This document shows, one piece after another, positions 57,935 to 64,000 of a DNA stretch of 64,000 nucleotides; within the stretch, counting starts at the first letter, position 1; each line of letters opens with the position of its first letter. The notes beneath the pieces are model-generated. The model made no database searches, had not been told where the DNA came from, and worked only from the letters and a program-made list of their open reading frames with translations. The translations under genes were made by a program, and so were the position numbers. Where the stretch lies: contig BQMJ01000036.1 of NCBI GenBank assembly GCA_025991245.1, positions 158,086 to 222,085 of the forward strand, given 5' to 3'. The stretch is from Galdieria partita. Taxonomy: Eukaryota > Rhodophyta > Bangiophyceae > Galdieriales > Galdieriaceae.

Positions 57935-60262
57935 AAAGATTTCAGCATTTCATTTTCAGTTCTATTGCATTGGCAATATGAAACGGTATTGAAGAGAAGT
58001 TTTTGCACTATATCAAAGGAGAATAGGCAATTTTTGCATTACCAGTTTAGGACTTTCTTTATACGGTTTACTGAAGGAACAATACCAAAACCAATTTTAG
58101 AAAAAATCCATAGAAAAAACCTTTCAGAGAAATAAAAACTTGAGAATACATTGAAGAATTTTTATGTACCACTTGTTCTTTACATCATCGGCACCATGAA
58201 TCTGTTCTCGTCCTGCAGATATTTGTCGACCGTGTGAAACGAAGTAACAAAGTTACAGCAATCTGCTCACAGAGAAAAAAAATACAATACCTTTGATGAA
58301 AGGGAATTTAGTAACTATATCACAAAGAAATACAGAAGAAAAAATGTTTTTTTTTCTCATTGGAGGAAAAGTAGTAAAACGGAGTGACAATCCATGAAAA
58401 CAACAATGAAAGCAGCAAAATACAAAGAAATGAAAATGTTACATAGTGGCAGATTGTTCTAATTTTGCGACGACTTGTTCGCTTACATTTCTTGCACCTT
58501 AAACTAATGTCACTAGAAGGGTACCATTTAAACGAACCACATAGAATCTCAAAACGACACAAAAGTAGCAGAAAATTTTGCATTCATAGTAAAATTTGAA
58601 CTAAAGAAGGAATGTAAAAAACTAACTCCAGTTTTCAATCCAAAAAGAGTTTAAGCAAAATGTAGCTGACAGGAAACCAAACTTGGTCAGTAGCACAGCA
58701 AGCATAAAAAATGAAACAATACGTAACTATTCGTTGGCAAAAAAACATAAATAAGAAACCGGACATAAACAATTCACTCTGCCCACTAAAACTTTGAGAC
58801 TACTAGAGCTCAGTGAATTGAAAAACTAGGTACGTCCAGGCTGAAAGCAACAAGTATTTTTTTCTCATTTTGGTTTTATTAGGCTTCATTCGGGTATAAT
58901 TTCAAGTTAAATATGCAAATTTACCTAAAAGTTCAAATACTATTGGAATATATTAGCTGGGCGATTCTAGGTAAATTTATACAATATCAGAAACGAAAAG
59001 GATTTTTCATCAAATAGATTCGGCACAAATACCACACAACGCAAAGTATCACAATATGAGAAAAAGCTATTAATTTACTATGCAACTGTTTCAATCAAGA
59101 ACGAAATTAATGATGCTAACAATAACAAAAAAGCAACCATTCAAGAAAAATGCTCACAATTTCTAAACAGCTCAAAATTTCGAATTATTGCAAAGCAACA
59201 GAGAAATTCCTTAACTCAAAAGGGCCTCGAACAAAAAATAGCATCCGAAAATTTTACCTAAACACCCGTAGCAAACAACAAATTACAAACATACGCAGAA
59301 ATAGCTCACATGGCAAGTGATTTGATCTCTGGCAAAACAAGCAGCACAGTTTGAGAATTAATTACTTTTACGAAACTAAAACCAAAAGTAAAGGTCTTGA
59401 TAGAACCAATTCTTTTTTTTTCTCCAATGAATTGAGATTTCCAAAAACCTAATAAATCATCAAATGCGAATGACCCGGAACAGGACAATAGGAATATTTT
59501 CAGGGTTCATTAATTTTTTTTAATTTTATTACTGTTTCTAACAAAAGTCACATACTATGAAAGAAACTAACAGGATAGAAAAAGGAACATTCATCCAACA
59601 AAATAAAGCAAAAGGATCCTTCACCCAATGAATACGGCTTCACAACAATAAGTAAAAACCAGTAAAAAAAAGCTTTAATAAATGGCTCCACAACAAAATC
59701 AATGAAAAACGACGGTTTCAAGGCAACAATCATCCCAAAAAATTTCAATCAAACAAACCACTTCAAATTTTAAACCAGCACAACACGACATGAAGATGCC
59801 AAAACAAATGAAGGACAATCATAAGTTAAAAGCAAAATCAAATCTTTTTCCTATCGTTTCCAAGTGTTCATGCAATATATTTCAAATACAAATATAATGG
59901 AAAAATAACCCACAAGAAAAGTCTCCAAAACGCCACCAAACACTCAGTAAAATTTGCGACTCATTATACTAGACTAAAGGAAAAAAAAAGAGGCTTGATA
60001 GAATTGAGAAACCTTCGTTTAAAATGCAATTAAGAGAAAAATTGCAGTAAATTGTAAAATATGAGTAGGCTGGCAGAAGGGAGTGGGCATTTTTCTTTCT
60101 TATTCAGGTTTTACTGAGGAATTATTATTGGGTACAGAAAAACGCCTCAACAAAAAAAGGACAATCACCAGTTAAAAGCAAAATATAGACTTTCTCTATT
60201 CTCTTCCAAGTATTTATGCAATATACCTCAAATACAAATATAAGAGAAAAATATCACACAAG
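57935..60262. repeat. Subtelomeric tandem unit, copy 1 (~2.33 kb)
   Basis: Anchors repeat in copy 2 at a steady offset: GAAACGGTATTGAAG (57980 vs 60308), CAGATATTTGTCGACCGTG (58216 vs 60536), AAAGGTCTTGATAGAACC (about 59391 vs 61706), CTGGCA (60070 vs 62374). Offsets are 2304-2328 nt, and identity by eye is high in places. A telomere-like TTTTATTAGG lies at about 58875. It contains no gene. Confidence 0.85.
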
Positions 60263-62440
60263 AAAGATTTCAGCAATTCAGTTTCAGTTCAACTATATTG
60301 GCATTATGAAACGGTATTGAAGAAAAGTTTATGCAATATATCAAAGGGGAAAAGGCAATTTTTGTATTATAAGGGATACACTTGTTTCAAAGTTTATTAA
60401 AGGAACAACACAAATACCAATTTTACAAGGAAGCCATAGAATAATAAGTATATAAAGAAATAGAAACTTGAGAATACATTGAAGAATTTCCATATGTTCC
60501 TTACATCATCAGTACCTTGAACCTGTTCTCGTCCTGCAGATATTTGTCGACCGTGTGAAACGAAGTAAAAAAGTTACAGCAAACTGCTCAGAGAGAAAAA
60601 AATACAATACTTTTGATGAAACTAAATTTAGTAACTAAACCACATTGAAATACAGAAGAAAAAATATTTTTTTTCTCATTGGAGGAAAAGTAGTACAAAG
60701 GAGGGACAATCCTTGAAAACAACAATGAAAGCAGTAAAAAACAAAGAAATGAAAATGTCAATAGTGTCAGATTGCTCTATTGTTGCAACGACTTGTTCAC
60801 GTACATGCTTGCGCCTTACACTTATGACACCAGAAGGTTACCATTCAAACGAATCACTTAAATTCTCGAAACAACACAAAAGAAGCAAAAATTTGTAAAC
60901 TCCAAAGAAAATCTGAACTAAACGAGGAATGTAACAACTAAGTCTAGTTTCCAATCCAAAAAAAGCTTAAACAAAGTGTAGCGTACAGGAAACCAACCTT
61001 GGTCAGAAGCACAACGAGCATAAAAAATAAAACAAGACGTAACTATTCTTTGGCAAAAAACAAAAATAAGAAACCAGCCATAAACACTTAACTCTGCACA
61101 CTCCTACTTTGATACTACTAGAGTGCAATGAATCAAAAACTAGGTATTTCTTGGCTGAAAGCAATAAACATTATTCCCTTCTCTCTGTTTTATTATGCTT
61201 GATTAGGGTATAATTTCTAGTTAAATATGCATATTTGCATAAAGGTTCAAATACTATAGGAAGGTATATTAACAGGGTCAGTGAAGGTAAATTCATCCAT
61301 TACCAGAAACCAAAAGGACTTTTTACGAAATACATTCGGCAAAAATAACAGGTAAAGCGAAGTATCACAATGTGAAAAAAAGAATATTTATTTACAGTAC
61401 CACTCGTTCAATTAAGAACGAAGGTAATAATGCTAACAACAAGAAAAAGGAACCATTGAAGAAAAATGCTCACGATTTCGAAAAAGCTCACAATTTCGAA
61501 TTACTGCGAAGCAACAGAGAAATTCCCTAACTAGAAAGGGCTTTGAATTAAAAATAGAACCCTAAAATTTTGCCTAAATACCCGTAGTAACCAAGAGATA
61601 CAAACATACGCAGCAATAGCCCACAAGACAAGTCATTTGATCGCTGGCAAAAAAAGTAGCACAGTTTGAGAATTCATTATTTTTACGAAACTAAAAGCGA
61701 AAGTAAAGGTCTTGATAGAACCAATTCGCTTTCTTTCCCAATGCATTGAGATGACCAAGACCTGGATAAATGTTCAAATACGAATGGTCTAGTACAGGGC
61801 AATGGGAATTTTACTTATCAGGCTTACTAAGTTATATAACTTTTCTTATCAAAAAACAGATACCCTTGAAAGATATTAATAGGATGACTAAAGGAACATC
61901 CAACCAATATAGAAAATCAAAAAGGTTCTACATTGGATGAATACGGCTTCAATAGAGAGAAAGAAAAAAGGTCAATAATAAAAGATTTAATAAATTTCTG
62001 TAAATTTTGTGAAAAATTGAGGAGGCTAATAAGGCTAAAATCAACCAAGAAAAATTTTCATTGAAGCAAACCGCTTAAAATTTTAAATCCACAAAACACA
62101 GCAGTACAACGGCTAAACAAAAAAGGAAGATCACTAATTAAAGATAAAATGGAAACATTTTCTATAGGGATTCAAGTGCTCACGCAGTAAAACTCCAATG
62201 CAAAAACAAAACGAAGCACACAACAATAGTCATATGGCCATTCAAAAAACTCTTATAAAATTTTGATACCAAATTCATTTTACTAGAAGTAAATATAAAA
62301 CGATTGATAGAATTAAAGGACTTTCTTCTCTGATCCACTCAATAAAAAAAGTGAATCGTAAAATATGTGTAGCCTGGCAAAGAAGTGTATGCATTTTTTC
62401 TTTCTGATTCGAGTTTTACTGAGGTTTTACAATGCGGTCT
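60263..62440. repeat. Subtelomeric tandem unit, copy 2 (~2.2 kb)
   Basis: Second copy of the unit above, with substitutions and small indels. It ends with the TTTTACTGAGG junction element (about 62414), which also precedes the telomere array (about 63390) and the end of copy 1 (about 60110). The short frame at 60713-60898 lies within the repeat and is broken in copy 1, so it is not a gene. Confidence 0.85.
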
Positions 62441-63424
62441 AGTTATGGTTTCCTATTAGGTCTTGGTAGGGAATACCTAAACGCAAAAAGGACTCAAAAA
62501 AATAGCATCTCAAAATTTTCCCTAAATTTCCAGGTTTTCCCGTAATCAACAACAAATACAAAAATACGCAAAAATAGTTCAAGGCAAGTCATTTCATCGC
62601 TGGCAAAACAAGAAACACAGTTTTGAGAATTAATTACTTTCACCAGACCAAAAGCAAAAGTAAAGGTCTTGGTAGAACCAATTTACTTTCTTTCTTTAAT
62701 GCATTGTGATGACAGAAAACCTAATAAATCTTCAAATGCGGATGTTTTGGTACAGGGCAATGGGAACTTTCTTATCAGGGCTTATTAAGTTTTATTAAGA
62801 TTTACTACTATTTTTATCCAAAGTCACATACTATAGAAAAATATTAACTGGATAAGTAAAGGAACATTCAACCATGATAAGAAAGCTCGAGGATCCTTTA
62901 CACAATATATAGGGCTATAACTAAGAACGAAGAAAAACGATGTGCAATAAACGCTTTAATAATTTGATTTACAACTTGGTCAATAAAAGGAGACCATGAC
63001 AAAGTAACAGTAACTAGAAAAAAAATGCATTTAAGCGAATCGCTTAAAATTTTTAATCAACCCAAACCAACAGAAAAATACCTAAACAAAAAGGGACAAC
63101 CACTGATCAAAAGAAAAGTGCAAACATTTTCTTTTCAATTTCAGTAATCTCGCAAGAAGACTCAAATAAAAACATAACCAAAAAGAACCAATAAAAGAAG
63201 TCACAACGTCATCTTCAAAATACCCATAAAAAATTTGCGACAAAGCTGATTACATTAGAAGCAAGGAGAAAAAGCTTGATAAAATTAAGAGGGTCCTCGA
63301 ATGCATATATGAAAAAAAAGCTAAATGAATTGCAAAATATATGTAGTCTGGCCGAAGGGAGTATGCATTTTTCCTTCTTATTCAGATTTTACTGAGGGTT
63401 TACGGTCTACTTATGGGATACCAT
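62440..63424. repeat. Subtelomeric unit, copy 3, shortened (~1 kb)
   Basis: Matches only the distal part of the unit: AAAGGTCTTGGTAGAACC at about 62663 (957 nt after copy 2's) and CTGGCC at 63348 (974 nt after). The proximal ~1.3 kb of the unit is missing. It ends at the TTTTACTGAGGG junction, directly followed by telomere repeats. Confidence 0.8.
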
Positions 63425-64000
63425 TAGGTTTTATTAGGTTTTATTAGGTTTTATTAGGTTTTATTTAGGTTTTAGGGTTTATTAGGGTTTATTAGGGTTT
63501 ATTAGGGTTTATTAGGGTTTATTAGGGTTTATTAGGGTTTATTAGGGTTTATTAGGGTTTATTAGGGTTTATTAGGGTTTATTAGGGTTTATTAGGGTTT
63601 ATTAGGGTTTATTAGGGTTTATTTAGGGTTTATTAGGGTTTATTTAGGGTTTATTTAGGGTTTATTAGGGTTTATTAGGGTTTATTTAGGGTTTATTAGG
63701 GTTTATTTAGGGTTTATTTAGGGTTTATTAGGGTTTATTAGGGTTTATTTAGGGTTTATTTAGGGTTTATTAGGGTTTATTTAGGGTTTATTAGGGTTTA
63801 TTAGGGTTTATTAGGGTTTATTAGGGTTTATTAGGGTTTATTAGGGTTTATTTAGGGTTTATTAGGGTTTATTTAGGGTTTATTTAGGGTTTATTAGGGT
63901 TTATTAGGGTTTATTTAGGGTTTATTTAGGGTTTATTAGGGTTTATTTAGGGTTTATTAGGGTTTATTAGGGTTTATTTAGGGTTTATTTAGGGTTTATT
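63425..64000 (+). repeat. Telomere repeat array, TTTATTAGGG / TTTATTTAGGG, continuing past the window
   Basis: About 575 nt. The first ~45 nt are GG variants (TTTTATTAGG, about four to five units), then GGG units. From 63481 come thirteen 10-nt TTTATTAGGG units in a row, then a mixture of 10-nt and 11-nt (TTTATTTAGGG) units, including another run of six 10-nt units. The 11-nt form never occurs more than twice in a row. The G-rich strand runs 5' to 3' toward the window's right edge, as expected for a right chromosome end. The unit resembles plant TTTAGGG with an inserted TTA/TTTA. Confidence 0.95.

Noticed and set aside
58320-58583. 87-codon minus-strand frame in the subtelomeric unit
   Set aside because: The equivalent stretch in the second tandem copy is not an open frame in the same way, so it is not under coding constraint.
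63470-64000. Regular short repeats as a CRISPR-like array
   Set aside because: Units are contiguous with no spacers, G-rich and terminal. This is a telomere array.

Overview
This is a chromosome-end window of a compact eukaryotic nuclear genome. The left two thirds hold about 24 tightly packed genes, and the right third is a gene-poor subtelomere that ends in a telomere repeat array running off the window. Introns are tiny: about 50 were placed by hand, nearly all 42-72 nt, with GT..AG ends and matching phases. Several neighbouring genes lie only 20-110 nt apart. The mix of a mitochondrial glycine cleavage system, a sugar-porter transporter, eukaryotic housekeeping genes, A+T-leaning DNA and mini-introns fits a cyanidiophyte red microalga such as Galdieria. 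That assignment is inference; no marker in the window proves it.

Layout. 0-9 kb: 3' end of an ERMP1-like metallopeptidase (+), phosphopantetheine adenylyltransferase (+), then on the minus strand glycine cleavage T protein, a large SAC-domain phosphoinositide phosphatase, ROMO1/Mgr2 and a small membrane protein. 9-18.5 kb: MFS sugar porter (+), malonyl-CoA-decarboxylase-like protein and TIM23 (-), two tandem methyltransferases (+), a multi-FKBP/TPR immunophilin with a perfect heat-shock element, and a short TFIIS (-). 19-32 kb: a multidomain formin, an NTF2-like protein, a C2-like protein (+), NF-YB, S-formylglutathione hydrolase, SMC3, and a divergent coiled-coil gene sharing a 73-nt promoter with SMC3 that carries E2F-like sites. 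33-40.3 kb: glycine decarboxylase P protein (13 exons), a mitochondrial carrier, a UBZ-like/SAM protein, and a secreted FAS1 protein (-).

40.3-64 kb: one convincing gene remains, a P-loop NTPase with a possible nuclease-like C-terminal part resembling the eukaryotic Crinkler/RHS class (43.6-45.8 kb). The rest is decayed repeat DNA, several families of which occur two to four times. From about 57.9 kb there are two diverged tandem copies of a ~2.3-kb subtelomeric unit plus a short third copy. From about 63,425 a telomere array begins, built of mixed 10-nt TTTATTAGGG and 11-nt TTTATTTAGGG units with the G-rich strand pointing outward.

Functional links: many products are mitochondrial (glycine cleavage P and T proteins, TIM23 and ROMO1/Mgr2, a carrier). 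Another group serves chromosome, transcription and cytoskeleton functions (SMC3, NF-YB, TFIIS, formin). Many apparent ORF starts use TTG or GTG; I moved them to the first supported ATG or to an upstream exon. Exon positions come from reading GT/AG sites against protein-family conservation and have not been checked with transcripts.
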